Shown in pieces: positions 9,492 through 17,983 of a stretch of 64,000 nucleotides of DNA. Every line of letters starts with the position of its first letter. Position 1 is the first letter of the stretch. A model generated the notes under the pieces. The model ran no database searches and was not told the origin of the DNA. It worked only from the letters and a program-made list of their open reading frames with translations. The translations under genes and the position numbers were made by a program. This stretch comes from Roseofilum casamattae BLCC-M143 (GTDB lineage Bacteria > Cyanobacteriota > Cyanobacteriia > Cyanobacteriales > Desertifilaceae): NCBI RefSeq assembly GCF_030068455.1, contig NZ_JAQOSQ010000001.1, forward strand, positions 434,001 to 498,000, read 5' to 3'.

Positions 9492-9724
9492 GTAGGGTTA
9501 ATTAAGGGTCGGAGGAGAGATGAGTTGAACGAGTTTGCGTTCTTCGACGCAGTAAGAGAAATCGCTGAAACCCTTATTTTCTCGTTGTACTGCGTCGATG
9601 CCTTACGGGGCAAGGGTTTGAGGGCTGTTGTTGCGACGTTTGCAAAGGCGATTTATACTGTTTTTAGTTACTGCGTCGAATCGACGCTTGAAACCCTTGT
9701 CCCGTCTGGTCTCTCAGACGAACA
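9492..9724 (+). promoter_or_regulatory. CRISPR leader
   Basis: A 233-base non-coding stretch directly before the first repeat. It contains a duplicated motif: TCGACGCAGTAAGAGAAATC then GCTGAAACCCTT (9543-9574), and TCGACGCTTGAAACCCTT (9681-9698). TACTGCGTCGA occurs at 9588-9598 and 9669-9679. The palindrome GCGTCGA-A-TCGACGC spans 9673-9687. Repeated short motifs next to the first repeat are usual for leaders, where promoter and integration signals sit. The degenerate repeat lies at the opposite end of the array, which supports this polarity and transcription on the plus strand. No sigma70-type promoter could be placed with confidence. Confidence 0.65.
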
Positions 9725-10788
9725 CCCTACCGATTGGGTTAAATCGGATTAGTTGTAAACGGGAGGATGTTATACAAGAGGTAAGTCTTTACACAGTAGC
9801 CCTACCGATTGGGTTAAATCGGATTAGTTGTAAACGGTAGCTCACACTCACCACATCATTTTTTGAGTTTCCCCTACCGATTGGGTTAAATCGGATTAGT
9901 TGTAAACGTTATCGTTGCTCCTCTACCTGCTGTGGTGCGGGTTGCTCTTCACCCTACCGATTGGGTTAAATCGGATTAGTTGTAAACGTTTGAAAGCAAA
10001 AGCTTCCAGCTCAAAAGTGCTTAAGCTACCCTACCGATTGGGTTAAATCGGATTAGTTGTAAACCCAGTGGAGTGATTATCCAAAACCACTTCACCATCT
10101 AACCCTACCGATTGGGTTAAATCGGATTAGTTGTAAACTTAAAGCAGCCCCCATTTGCATCCTTACCATGCGGCCCTACCGATTGGGTTAAATCGGATTA
10201 GTTGTAAACTCGAGGACAAACTTGCCCCCTGCAATTTCCTTCTTCCCCTACCGATTGGGTTAAATCGGATTAGTTGTAAACGCGACTTCCTGCGTCCGCC
10301 GTTTTAGGCGGAGCCCCACGGCCCTACCGATTGGGTTAAATCGGATTAGTTGTAAACTTTCCACCTCTTGGAGCGACCATTATATCGATCAAACCCTACC
10401 GATTGGGTTAAATCGGATTAGTTGTAAACTTCTAGCCCCGATGTCAGGAAGAACGCAAACGCTGCTGCTACCCTACCGATTGGGTTAAATCGGATTAGTT
10501 GTAAACTTGCATTTACTGCTCCGAAAGCCTCTGAGGCTACACCCTACCGATTGGGTTAAATCGGATTAGTTGTAAACACTCACGCATGATAGCGTAGGCT
10601 TTTTTTTGCTCGGCCCCTACCGATTGGGTTAAATCGGATTAGTTGTAAACAAGCTCACCCAGGGCGAAGAGCCCTGCTATACCCTACCGATTGGGTTAAA
10701 TCGGATTAGTTGTAAACTTGCAGCCACTTACGGAACAACCTCCATTGCTTACCCCTACCGATTGGGTTAAATCGGATTAGTTGTAAAC
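9725..10788 (+). CRISPR. CRISPR array, 15 repeats and 14 spacers, no adjacent cas genes
   Basis: Fifteen 36-base repeats, identical as read, start at 9725, 9800, 9872, 9952, 10029, 10103, 10174, 10246, 10322, 10394, 10471, 10542, 10615, 10682 and 10753. Each begins CCCTACCGATTGGGTTAAAT and ends CGGATTAGTTGTAAAC. The repeat can fold with CCGATT paired to AATCGG around a GGGTTA loop. The 14 spacers differ from one another and vary from 31 to 44 bases (most 35-41), a wide spread typical of type III or mixed I/III arrays. The 3' end GTTGTAAAC resembles the GTTGAAAC/GTTGGAAAC handles of type I and III repeats, favouring plus-strand transcription. No cas1, cas2 or cas6 is present in the window; the only cas genes are the cmr3-cmr2 pair about 12 kb to the right. 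Confidence 0.97.
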
Positions 10789-10827
10789 AAAAATAAGTTC
10801 TACTCCTCCCAGTAGGTAGGAGATCTC

Positions 10828-10946
10828 ATACCAAATCCAGTTACCACAGACTATATTCAAGAATTAACCAAAATCCCGTAGAGACAAGGCATGCCTTGTC
10901 TCTACAGCAGACCCCGAAAACATCCTCAATAAAACGGATTTGGTAT
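10828..10946. mobile_element. MITE-like element at the leader-distal end of the array
   Basis: A 119-base element bounded by perfect 11-bp terminal inverted repeats, ATACCAAATCC (10828-10838) and GGATTTGGTAT (10936-10946). It has no coding capacity and may have duplicated a TA dinucleotide. Inside is a perfect 28-base palindrome at 10878-10905 (left arm GTAGAGACAAGGCA), a motif I recall as widespread in cyanobacterial intergenic DNA. The element lies 39 bases after the last intact repeat, a normal spacer length, and only a few bases before a degenerate repeat, so it seems to have inserted inside the terminal spacer. Confidence 0.65.
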
Positions 10947-10951
10947 CATCC

Positions 10952-10985
10952 CCCTACTGATTGAGTTAAATCGGTAGGGAGTAAT
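10952..10985 (+). repeat. Degenerate terminal CRISPR repeat
   Basis: CCCTACTGATTGAGTTAAAT at 10952-10971 matches the first 20 bases of the array repeat with two changes, then the sequence diverges (CGGTAGGGAGTAATATT). The divergence creates a longer hairpin: CCCTACTGATT pairs with AATCGGTAGGG around GAGTTA. Degenerate repeats usually mark the old, leader-distal end of an array, consistent with the leader on the left. It is separated from the intact array by the MITE-like element. Confidence 0.6.
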
Positions 10986-11004
10986 ATTAATTGCTACCAA
11001 GCAT

Positions 11005-11032
11005 GTAGGGGCGAACGGCCGTTCGCCCCTAC
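11005..11032. repeat. Perfect 28-base palindrome
   Basis: GTAGGGGCGAACGG followed immediately by its exact reverse complement. It lies between the CRISPR remnant and the 3' end of the WD40 kinase gene, about 35 bases past that gene's stop. I recall this sequence as a common dispersed palindrome in cyanobacterial genomes. A degenerate relative occurs at 15547-15570 upstream of recQ. Without a T-run its value as a terminator is doubtful, though the RNA would form a very stable hairpin. Confidence 0.7.
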
Positions 11033-11067
11033 GAATGTTTCGCTCTTACCAGTGCGAACGTTATGTC

Positions 11068-12999
11068 TTAATCTCCTTGGCGATAACTCCAGCGCCAGAC
11101 TTTAATCGCCGCATCGCCGCTTCCGCTGACTAAGGTGCGGCCATCTTGACTGAGCGCGATCGCCTTTACCCACCAAGAATGATCGTCTAAAGTCGCGATC
11201 GCCTTACTTTTGTGCAAGTCCCAAATCTTAATCGTGCGATCGCGACTGCTGCTGAACAACAGTTGACCGTCGGGACTAAATGCCAAACTAAATACGGAAT
11301 CTCCATGTTCGGTTAACGTGCGCAAACTATAACCGCTGGCCGTATCCCAAAGACGAATACTGCCATCATCGCTACCTGCAGCCAGCATGGGGTTTTTCGG
11401 ACTAAAGGCGATCGCATTTATCCGTTGAGACTGACGGGGTAAACTCAGTCGCAGCTCTCCGGTAGGAATCTCCCAAATCTTGACGATGCGGTCTTCTCCA
11501 CCGCTAGCTAAGGCCTTACCATTGGCGCTAAAGGCGATCGCATTTACCCCATCGCTATGACCGGTAAGAGTCAGCAGGGATAACTGTTGCCATTCTCCAT
11601 TTGGAGTTACCGCTAACCGACGCACGCGCACCGTCTTATCATTGGAGCCGCTGGCCAATAAACTGCCATTGGGACTAAAGTCCAGAGCATTCACCCAATC
11701 GCGATGATCGTCGAGGATTAAAATGGGTTGGGTAGGAATCGGTTGCCGTTCTGGAAACTCGGGCAAGTGCCAAAAGAAAATCCGCTTGTCATGACTGCCG
11801 CTAGCTAAGAGTTCTCCGTCCGGATGAATCGCGACAGCTCCCACCGTTGCATCGTGGCCGCGCAATGTTGAAACCAAGGAAACCTCTTGTAATGCTTCTC
11901 CCTGCATCGTCCACAAGCACAACGTCTTATCGTCGCTCGAGCTAACCAGTAACTTTCCTTCCGGGTGAATCGCAATATCTTGTACCTTGCCTTGATGTCC
12001 TTCCAGGGTATGCACGCAATACCAATCTTGAGCAGAAACTGCCAGGGGAGCCGATGCCAGTTGGGGGGTTTGCGGCAGCCGAACCGGTACGGGTCTGATA
12101 TCTGCCATCACGGCTTTAGCGGACTGATAGCGATCGCTAACCACATCCTTAAGCAGTTTATCCAAAATTTGCCCCAGGCGATCGCTAATAATCGTCCCTT
12201 TCTCTCGCAAAGACTCTCGCCACAACCAACTTCCCGTCAGCGGATCGAACAAATGGTCGGGAGATAACTCCGTCAGCAAATGAATACAGGTCACCCCCAA
12301 ACTATACAAATCGCTGGCAGGATACACTCGTCCGCTGCGGATTTGTTCCATCGGTGCATAGCCTTCCGTACCAATTTTCGTCCCCGCTTTGACTATCCCC
12401 GTAGCCGTCACCTGCTTTGCAATGCCAAAATCAATCAAGACTAACTTTCGATCTCGCTTGCGACGAATAATATTCGCGGGTTTAATATCGCGATGTACCA
12501 CCTTGCGATCGTGGATATATTGCAATACGGGCAATAACTCTTCCAACACCGTCCAAATTTGCGGTTCGCTAAAAGCTCCTCGGTGTCGCAACTCCTGCCA
12601 TAAAGTCGGGCCGCGAATTAACTGCTGAACTAAATAGAGCTGCTCTTGATGTTTGAAATACGCCAGCAAGGTGGGAATTTGCGAATGCTCTCCCAACTCG
12701 TGCAACCGCATGGCCTCTTGATAAAACAAATCTGTCGATTTTTGCAGAGATTGTTTTCGTCGCTCTCCCGTAAATGGAACCTGGGGAAAAAATTGTTTAA
12801 TCACGCAAAAACTGCGCAGCTTATCTTCATCCACCGCCAGATAGGTCCGAGCCATTCCCCCTCGTCCCAAGGGTTTCAGTACGCGATAGCGTCCCCGCAA
12901 CAGTTCGGTTAAGGGTTTTCCACAGCTTTGACAAACCTCTACATTCTGTGGATTTTCGGGATTAGAGCAAGCGGGGTTCAAGCAGTAGGCCATAGCCAA
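11068..12999 (-). CDS. Serine/threonine protein kinase with zinc ribbon and WD40 repeats
   Basis: A 643-residue protein. Residues 5-30 form a zinc-ribbon-like four-Cys motif (CLNPAC...VCQSCGKPL). A Hanks-type kinase domain follows (about 33-305): glycine loop LGRGGMARTYLAV, ATP lysine in CVIKQFF, catalytic loop VVHRDIKPANII and LIDFGIAK in place of DFG with the Asp kept. From about residue 335 there are seven WD40 repeats (LEGHQGKVQDIAIHPEGKLL, LASGSNDKTVRVRRL, LFSSSRDRTIKIWDL), enough for one complete propeller. There is no membrane segment, so it should be cytoplasmic; the propeller probably docks substrates. This architecture is common in filamentous cyanobacteria. It is monocistronic, with a 350-base gap to recQ. 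Signal and targets are unknown. Confidence 0.93.
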   Translation of the reverse strand: MAMAYCLNPACSNPENPQNVEVCQSCGKPLTELLRGRYRVLKPLGRGGMARTYLAVDEDKLRSFCVIKQFFPQVPFTGERRKQSLQKSTDLFYQEAMRLHELGEHSQIPTLLAYFKHQEQLYLVQQLIRGPTLWQELRHRGAFSEPQIWTVLEELLPVLQYIHDRKVVHRDIKPANIIRRKRDRKLVLIDFGIAKQVTATGIVKAGTKIGTEGYAPMEQIRSGRVYPASDLYSLGVTCIHLLTELSPDHLFDPLTGSWLWRESLREKGTIISDRLGQILDKLLKDVVSDRYQSAKAVMADIRPVPVRLPQTPQLASAPLAVSAQDWYCVHTLEGHQGKVQDIAIHPEGKLLVSSSDDKTLCLWTMQGEALQEVSLVSTLRGHDATVGAVAIHPDGELLASGSHDKRIFFWHLPEFPERQPIPTQPILILDDHRDWVNALDFSPNGSLLASGSNDKTVRVRRLAVTPNGEWQQLSLLTLTGHSDGVNAIAFSANGKALASGGEDRIVKIWEIPTGELRLSLPRQSQRINAIAFSPKNPMLAAGSDDGSIRLWDTASGYSLRTLTEHGDSVFSLAFSPDGQLLFSSSRDRTIKIWDLHKSKAIATLDDHSWWVKAIALSQDGRTLVSGSGDAAIKVWRWSYRQGD

Positions 13000-13220
13000 G
13001 AGGGGAAAACAATAGCGGCACTTTACTCTATTTTGACAGAGGATGAGAAGTTCGGGGAGAGGAAGTCGGGAGCGAATGGAGTAGAGATGTGAGGGTAAGA
13101 TAAAATGTCTTCACTATCCCGTGTAATATTCTACGAGATTAACTCCGAATTCAAGCAGCGGGTTGGGTCTGGCTCGCTACCACAGTCTAAAACCAATAAT
13201 TTAGCGAAGGTATTGGACGG

Positions 13221-13256
13221 AGAAACTCGGTTTTTCCAACAAAAAACCGGGTTTCT
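13221..13256. repeat. Hairpin of the AGAAACC(C)GGTTTCT dispersed repeat family
   Basis: AGAAACTCGGTTTTT and AAAAAACCGGGTTTCT form a long imperfect hairpin around CCAAC. It lies in the 350-base gap (13000-13349) between the WD40 kinase start and the recQ stop, with no credible gene around it. On the minus strand it is about 100 bases past recQ and ends in a run of T, so it could terminate recQ transcripts. Relatives occur at 21467-21530, 54826-54889 and 56616-56628. Confidence 0.5.
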
Positions 13257-13349
13257 AAGCCTATTAATCTGGATAGATCGTTTGAGAAAGCAAGAATACG
13301 ATCGAGTATTATTCACCAATGCGGAAATACTAAGATTGGAAAAGCTTTG

Positions 13350-15512
13350 CTATAGTTGGGAACGATTTTTCCATTTTCCTCGGACTAAACGGATTTCATC
13401 ATAACCATAACTTTCTCCCAGAGTATCTTTAAGTATCGACAGAGAAACGGCGCCGCGCTCCTCTAAGACTTTGATAATGGCAGCTTGGCGATCGCGATCG
13501 ACTAACCGATCTAAATCCACGGGTTGCCCTAATTCAATTAAGTCGGATAAATGTCGGATAATTGTAGTCTTGCGCACCCCACGCCGTTCGGCAATTTGAC
13601 CGATACTCAATCCCGCTTGATAGAGTTCGAGAGTTATTTGTTGAGTTTCTGAAGGTTCTCGATCGCTAGGAAGCGAAGGAACGTCTGCGGTGGGTTCGGA
13701 GGCTTCAGCAAGGCCTTGTTCTTGACAATACTCGCGAATGGTAGCGATAAAGCGATCGCCATATTGCCGCAGTTTATAACTTCCCACTCCAGAAATTTTG
13801 GAGAATTCTTCCATATTTTGCGGGCGGCGTTGTGCCATTTGCATCAAAGTCGAATCCGCAAAAACTACATAGGGAGGAACCCCTTGCTCGTCGGCTAACT
13901 CTTTGCGCAGTTTCTTTAAGGTTTGGAATAATATTTCGGATTCGGCAGCTAAACGGCTGGATGGCTTCTCCTGCTTCGGTTTTGGCGGTAGAGAAACCCG
14001 GACGGAGCGCTGACGCCGCATCACCGCCCAACTTTCGGAATTGAGTTTGAGAACGCTGTAACCATCCGTGGTTTGACTGAGCAAACCTTGGTGTAAGAGC
14101 GATCGCGCTAAAATTCGCCATTCATCCTTGCTATGGTCTTTCCCAATGCCGTGAGTCGAAAGCTTATCGTGACCGTTGCGCAACACTTTCTCGCTCATGG
14201 AACCGCGCAATATGTCAATAATATAACTCATGCCGAACCGCTCTTTGCTGCGGGCGATGCACGAGAGGAACTTCATCGCCTCCACCGTCCAATCTTCCGT
14301 GGGTTTCGGGTTCAGACAATTATCGCAACCATTGCAGTCCCCAGGAAAGTCTTCGCCAAAGTAGCGCAACACCACGCTGCGCCGGCAGTCCGTGGCTTCC
14401 GCATAATCGATAACTTGTCGCATTTGTTGCTTGGCGATGCGCTGTTCGTCCGGGTCGCCCTTTTGGTCGATAATCCATTCCACTCGCTTAATATCGCTAT
14501 AGCTAAAAAAGACGACGCAGCGGGAAGGTTCTCCATCTCGTCCGGCTCGTCCCGCTTCTTGGTAGTAGCTTTCTAGGCTGCGCGGAATCGCATAATGCGC
14601 CACAAAACGGACATCGGGTTTATTAATTCCCATGCCAAATGCCACCGTTGCCACCATGACTTGCACGTCATCGCGAATAAACCGCCGTTGGTTTGCTTGA
14701 CGCACGCTATCCTCGAGTCCCGCATGGTAGGGTAGGGCAGCAACCCCATCTTTTTGCAACCGAGAGGCTAGCTCGTTCACCTGACGGCGACTGAGACAGT
14801 AAACAATACCGGAACCTCCCGTTTGGATGAGTTGAAAGAGTTCGGCATAGCTTTGCCGAGTTTTATTGCGCACTTCATAGAACAGGTTGGGACGGTTAAA
14901 ACTGGCAACGTGGATGTAGGGATGGTGCAGTTGCAGTTGATGGACGATATCTTGGCGGACTCGTTTCGTGGCAGTAGCGGTGAGGGCGATAATTGGAACT
15001 TGGGGATACCATTGGCGAAACCGTGCCATTTGTCGGTATTCCGGGCGAAAGTCGTGACCCCATTCCGAGACGCAGTGAGCTTCGTCTACGGTGAAAGCGG
15101 AGATTCCGACGCGATCGTGCAGGGTTTCGAGGAACGGTTGAAACCATTCGGCCATTAGCCGTTCGGGAGCGATGTAGAGCAGTTTAATGCTGCCGTTGAG
15201 CAAGGCGCTTTGTCGCGATCGCACTTCTTCCGCGCTCAGGGTACTATTGAGAAACGTCGCCCCTATCCCATTTTCGACTAAGCTATCCACTTGGTCTTGC
15301 ATCAGCGCTATCAATGGCGATACCACTAATGTAACTCCAGAGCGCAATAAGGCAGGCAGTTGAAAGCACAGAGATTTCCCGCCTCCAGTTGGCATAATGG
15401 CCAGCACATCTTGCTGCTGTAGGGAGCGATCGATAATCTCTTTTTGGCCGGGACGGAAGGTGTCGTAGCCAAAGTAGTGTTTCAGGGTGACTTCTAGGGG
15501 AAATGACACCAT
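13350..15512 (-). CDS. recQ: ATP-dependent DNA helicase RecQ
   Basis: About 720 residues from an ATG at 15512; a TTG two codons further upstream is also open. The helicase core shows motif 0 ([14 protein letters not shown]), Walker A ([12 protein letters not shown]), Ia ([13 protein letters not shown]), II ([17 protein letters not shown]), III (ALTATAT) and V/VI ([33 protein letters not shown]). The RecQ-C-terminal zinc site is visible ([20 protein letters not shown]), followed by a winged helix and an HRDC domain (about 515-600). An extra C-terminal segment (about 620-720) has a helix-turn-helix-like block ([20 protein letters not shown]), also seen in other bacterial RecQ proteins. It unwinds DNA 3'-5' in recombination and replication-fork repair in the cytoplasm. 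The protein looks intact. Confidence 0.95.
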   Translation of the reverse strand: MVSFPLEVTLKHYFGYDTFRPGQKEIIDRSLQQQDVLAIMPTGGGKSLCFQLPALLRSGVTLVVSPLIALMQDQVDSLVENGIGATFLNSTLSAEEVRSRQSALLNGSIKLLYIAPERLMAEWFQPFLETLHDRVGISAFTVDEAHCVSEWGHDFRPEYRQMARFRQWYPQVPIIALTATATKRVRQDIVHQLQLHHPYIHVASFNRPNLFYEVRNKTRQSYAELFQLIQTGGSGIVYCLSRRQVNELASRLQKDGVAALPYHAGLEDSVRQANQRRFIRDDVQVMVATVAFGMGINKPDVRFVAHYAIPRSLESYYQEAGRAGRDGEPSRCVVFFSYSDIKRVEWIIDQKGDPDEQRIAKQQMRQVIDYAEATDCRRSVVLRYFGEDFPGDCNGCDNCLNPKPTEDWTVEAMKFLSCIARSKERFGMSYIIDILRGSMSEKVLRNGHDKLSTHGIGKDHSKDEWRILARSLLHQGLLSQTTDGYSVLKLNSESWAVMRRQRSVRVSLPPKPKQEKPSSRLAAESEILFQTLKKLRKELADEQGVPPYVVFADSTLMQMAQRRPQNMEEFSKISGVGSYKLRQYGDRFIATIREYCQEQGLAEASEPTADVPSLPSDREPSETQQITLELYQAGLSIGQIAERRGVRKTTIIRHLSDLIELGQPVDLDRLVDRDRQAAIIKVLEERGAVSLSILKDTLGESYGYDEIRLVRGKWKNRSQL

Positions 15513-15627
15513 AAGCAACGGTAGTACGCTAGGTAAGACACTATATGTAGGGGTAATCGTTCGCCCCTGCCCTTTATCTTAGCGCTAATCTTGTTGGCAT
15601 AGCCTGGGCGTTTGAATGCTGTCGGGT

Positions 15628-16422
15628 TTATCCTCGATAGCGGACGGGAATACCGGTTTTGGCTTGAATGCGATCGCCAAATTCTTGCAAGACTTCTACC
15701 TCAACGCATTTTAACTGGCGCACTTCGTAAGGGCGATCGTTATAATGATTGCCCCGTCCGTCTAACTGTCGTTTCACCGGTTTGGGACGAGAGGGCGTAT
15801 TCAGTTGAATCTCTACAGGGGATAGCTCTGCCATCATTGCGATATAGCGCTCTTGAGTGTCTGATGTCCAAGGACTGAGAATCATGGTTTGTACGCCAAT
15901 GTCTCCAGAATAATGGCGGCGAAACTCGAGAATGCCCGCCCACATTTGCTCTAAGTCTAAGCCTTCTACAGGACGGTTAACGCCGCTGAGAGGACGGTCA
16001 GAGATCGCATCTAACTTCACCGAAACGCGATCGGCAAAGTCCAGATCGGCGCGCACTTGTGGATTATCTAATAAGGTGCCGTTGGTTAACACTAACGTCG
16101 GCTTCCCGGTCATTTGCTTAATCCCTTGCAGAATTTCTTTTAAATTCAGGGCTAAGGTGGGTTCGCCGCTGCCACTGAGAGTCACGATATCCACATCCCA
16201 GGGTGCGAATTCTTGTAGATCTTGTAAGATAGTTTCCGTGGGGACGTAGATGGCGCGATCGCTCGTCACTATTTCAATTTCGCCTAACTGACAGTACACG
16301 CAGTTAAACGAGCACACTGAGGTTTGCCCAATGGGATCGATACCCAGCGATCGCCCGTAGCGCCATGAAACCACCGGCCCGTAAACGCTCGAAAACTCTT
16401 TTGTTAATTCTGTAGCGACCAT
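15628..16422 (-). CDS. Radical SAM protein
   Basis: About 264 residues. The radical SAM cluster motif CSFNCVYCQ lies near residue 35, and the Gly-rich SAM-binding strand TLSGSGEPTLALNLKEI follows. Both place it in the superfamily that cleaves S-adenosylmethionine with a [4Fe-4S] cluster. The overall pattern (YGPVVSWRYGRSLGIDPIG, VSVKLDAISDRPLSGVNRP) resembles the COG0731-like group distantly related to tRNA wyosine synthases, whose bacterial substrates are not established. The ATG at 16422 is preferred because GGAGAAGGG lies five bases upstream; a TTG at 16449 extends the frame by nine residues without such a site. It is divergent from the NTF2-like gene, and a perfect 18-bp palindrome lies 32 bases upstream of this start. 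Confidence 0.85.
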   Translation of the reverse strand: MVATELTKEFSSVYGPVVSWRYGRSLGIDPIGQTSVCSFNCVYCQLGEIEIVTSDRAIYVPTETILQDLQEFAPWDVDIVTLSGSGEPTLALNLKEILQGIKQMTGKPTLVLTNGTLLDNPQVRADLDFADRVSVKLDAISDRPLSGVNRPVEGLDLEQMWAGILEFRRHYSGDIGVQTMILSPWTSDTQERYIAMMAELSPVEIQLNTPSRPKPVKRQLDGRGNHYNDRPYEVRQLKCVEVEVLQEFGDRIQAKTGIPVRYRG

Positions 16423-16453
16423 TAACCCTTCTCCACTGTTGCCCGACAAACAC

Positions 16454-16471
16454 TTTCTACTATAGTAGAAA
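16454..16471. promoter_or_regulatory. 18-bp perfect palindrome between divergent genes
   Basis: TTTCTACTATAGTAGAAA is perfectly self-complementary and sits in the gap between the divergent radical SAM and NTF2-like genes. Its centre contains CTATAG/TATAGT, which could double as a -10 element on either strand. A symmetric site at this position is what a dimeric regulator would bind to control both genes. No regulator gene is adjacent, so this is inference from symmetry and position. Confidence 0.4.
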
Positions 16472-16512
16472 TACCAGAGAAATACGATCGAGCCGCCTTG
16501 ACTGCACTACCT

Positions 16513-16902
16513 ATGCCTACCGAACTCATACAAGCCACCATTGATGGTTACTTTACCCAAATGAGCGCAATGAATCCGCAAGGATGGATGGACTTGTTTG
16601 TTCCGGAAGCAACCATTACCGATCCCGTCGGAAAACCTCCGGCGATCGCCCATGAAAAAGCAACTGCATTTTTCCAACTCCTCGCCCAATTCTACGATCG
16701 CTTTGATATTATTCCCGAACCTGCTTTTATCTCGGGTAATGGTGCTGCCGTTAAATGGAAGATGACCGTCGTTGCCAAAACGGGTAAAACCGCTGAAGCT
16801 GAAGGCATTAGCGTCTTTACATTTAACGAACATGGTAAAATAACAGCCCTCTCTTCCTATTGGGCAGAAGCAGAACTCATGCGGCAACTCAAAGGAGAGT
16901 GA
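16513..16902 (+). CDS. NTF2-like / SnoaL-like protein
   Basis: About 129 residues from the ATG at 16513; an upstream TTG at 16498 would add five. The pattern is that of the nuclear-transport-factor-2-like cone fold: an N-terminal helix (IDGYFTQMSAMNPQGWMDLF), PEATITDPVGKPPAIAHEKA, a strand with VKWKMTVVAK and SVFTFNEHGKITALSSYW near the end. Members are small ligand-binding proteins or enzymes such as ketosteroid-isomerase-like isomerases; function cannot be read from sequence alone. The ABC importer genes start 31 bases after its stop on the same strand, so it may be co-transcribed with them. Confidence 0.75.
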   Translation: MPTELIQATIDGYFTQMSAMNPQGWMDLFVPEATITDPVGKPPAIAHEKATAFFQLLAQFYDRFDIIPEPAFISGNGAAVKWKMTVVAKTGKTAEAEGISVFTFNEHGKITALSSYWAEAELMRQLKGE

Positions 16903-16933
16903 ATTCTCCTACTGTTGAACGGAATAACTTGTC

Positions 16934-17983
16934 ATGAACAACCTCAACTCACTCAATCGTCGAGATTTTTTACGACTGATGTCTCTCGCCTGTGGGAGTG
17001 GGTTTTTGGCGGCATGTACTTCTCCTAACTTAAGTAGTCAGCCCTCAGACAATACTACCTCAGTTCGATTTGCTTTGAGTTGGAAAGCCGAAGCCGAGTA
17101 CGGTGGATTTTATCAAGCTTTAGCAACTGGAATTTATCAGACGTTTGGCCTCGACGTAACCATTCGTCCCATTAATCCGCAAACGAATAACACTCAATTA
17201 CTCCTCGGGAACGTAATCGATCTAACCATGGGTGGATCCCTCAGTTCCATCAAAGCCGTTGCCGAAGATCTGCCTCTGATTACGGTTGCGGCTATTTTCC
17301 AGAAAGAGATCCAAGTTCTGCTCAGCCATCCCAATGTTGGGAATAATTCTCTGTCAGATTTGAAGGGAAAACCCATATTTATTGCACCGAGTTCGCGCAC
17401 CTCGTTTTGGCAACTGCTGAAAACTAAATATGGCTTTAGCGATACTCAAATTCGCTCCTATAACTTTAATGCTGCTCCATTTCTGAAGAACAAAAATTCG
17501 TCACAGCAAGGAATATTAACATCAGAACCTTATCTCATTGAGAAAGAAGGCGGCTTTAAACCCATCGTGCATTTGTTGCAAGACTCGGGCTACAATCCCT
17601 ATGCGTTTACGATTAATACAACGAAAGCTTTAGTCAATCATTATCCAGATGTTGTAGATCGATTTGTTGATGCATCGATTGTGGGATGGTACAGCTATTT
17701 AGACGATCCGGCTCCAGGCAACGAACTGATTAAACAAGATAATCCAGATATGACGGATGAGTTGCTTGCTTATGGCTTGAAAACGCTGAAAGAGTACGGA
17801 ATTATTACCTCTGGAGATGCGGCGCATTTGGGAATTGGGGCAATGATCGACCAACGATGGCAGAAGTTTTTTAGTAGTATGGTTGAGATAGGACTGTTCG
17901 ATCGCACGGTCGATTATCGCAAAGCTTATACGTTGCAATTTGTCAATAAGGGCGTTGATTATTATCAAAGTTATCGGACATAA
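16934..17983 (+). CDS. ABC transporter substrate-binding lipoprotein, NMT1/THI5-like
   Basis: 349 residues. The N-terminus carries a Tat-like motif (RRDFLRLMS) and a lipobox ending at Cys28 (GFLAAC), so it is probably an exported lipoprotein. The mature part has the NMT1/THI5 fold signature: VRFALSWKAEAEYGGFYQAL, GIYQTFGLDVTIRPINP and LGNVIDLTMGGSLSSIKAVA. Such proteins bring pyrimidine (thiamine precursor), nitrate, sulfonate or other small substrates to NitT/TauT-type importers; the THI5-like character slightly favours a thiamine-related pyrimidine. The stop codon overlaps the ATG of the ATPase gene by one base (TAATG), showing translational coupling. No thiamine riboswitch is recognisable upstream. 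Confidence 0.88.
   Translation: MNNLNSLNRRDFLRLMSLACGSGFLAACTSPNLSSQPSDNTTSVRFALSWKAEAEYGGFYQALATGIYQTFGLDVTIRPINPQTNNTQLLLGNVIDLTMGGSLSSIKAVAEDLPLITVAAIFQKEIQVLLSHPNVGNNSLSDLKGKPIFIAPSSRTSFWQLLKTKYGFSDTQIRSYNFNAAPFLKNKNSSQQGILTSEPYLIEKEGGFKPIVHLLQDSGYNPYAFTINTTKALVNHYPDVVDRFVDASIVGWYSYLDDPAPGNELIKQDNPDMTDELLAYGLKTLKEYGIITSGDAAHLGIGAMIDQRWQKFFSSMVEIGLFDRTVDYRKAYTLQFVNKGVDYYQSYRT

Noticed and set aside
9525-9840. Two short plus-strand open frames in the CRISPR leader and first repeats
   Set aside because: They run through the leader and the array; the apparent peptide repeats are translated CRISPR repeats.
13105-13404. 99-codon plus-strand frame between the WD40 kinase and recQ
   Set aside because: It includes the dispersed hairpin repeat, overlaps the recQ 3' end and has no family pattern or ribosome-binding site.
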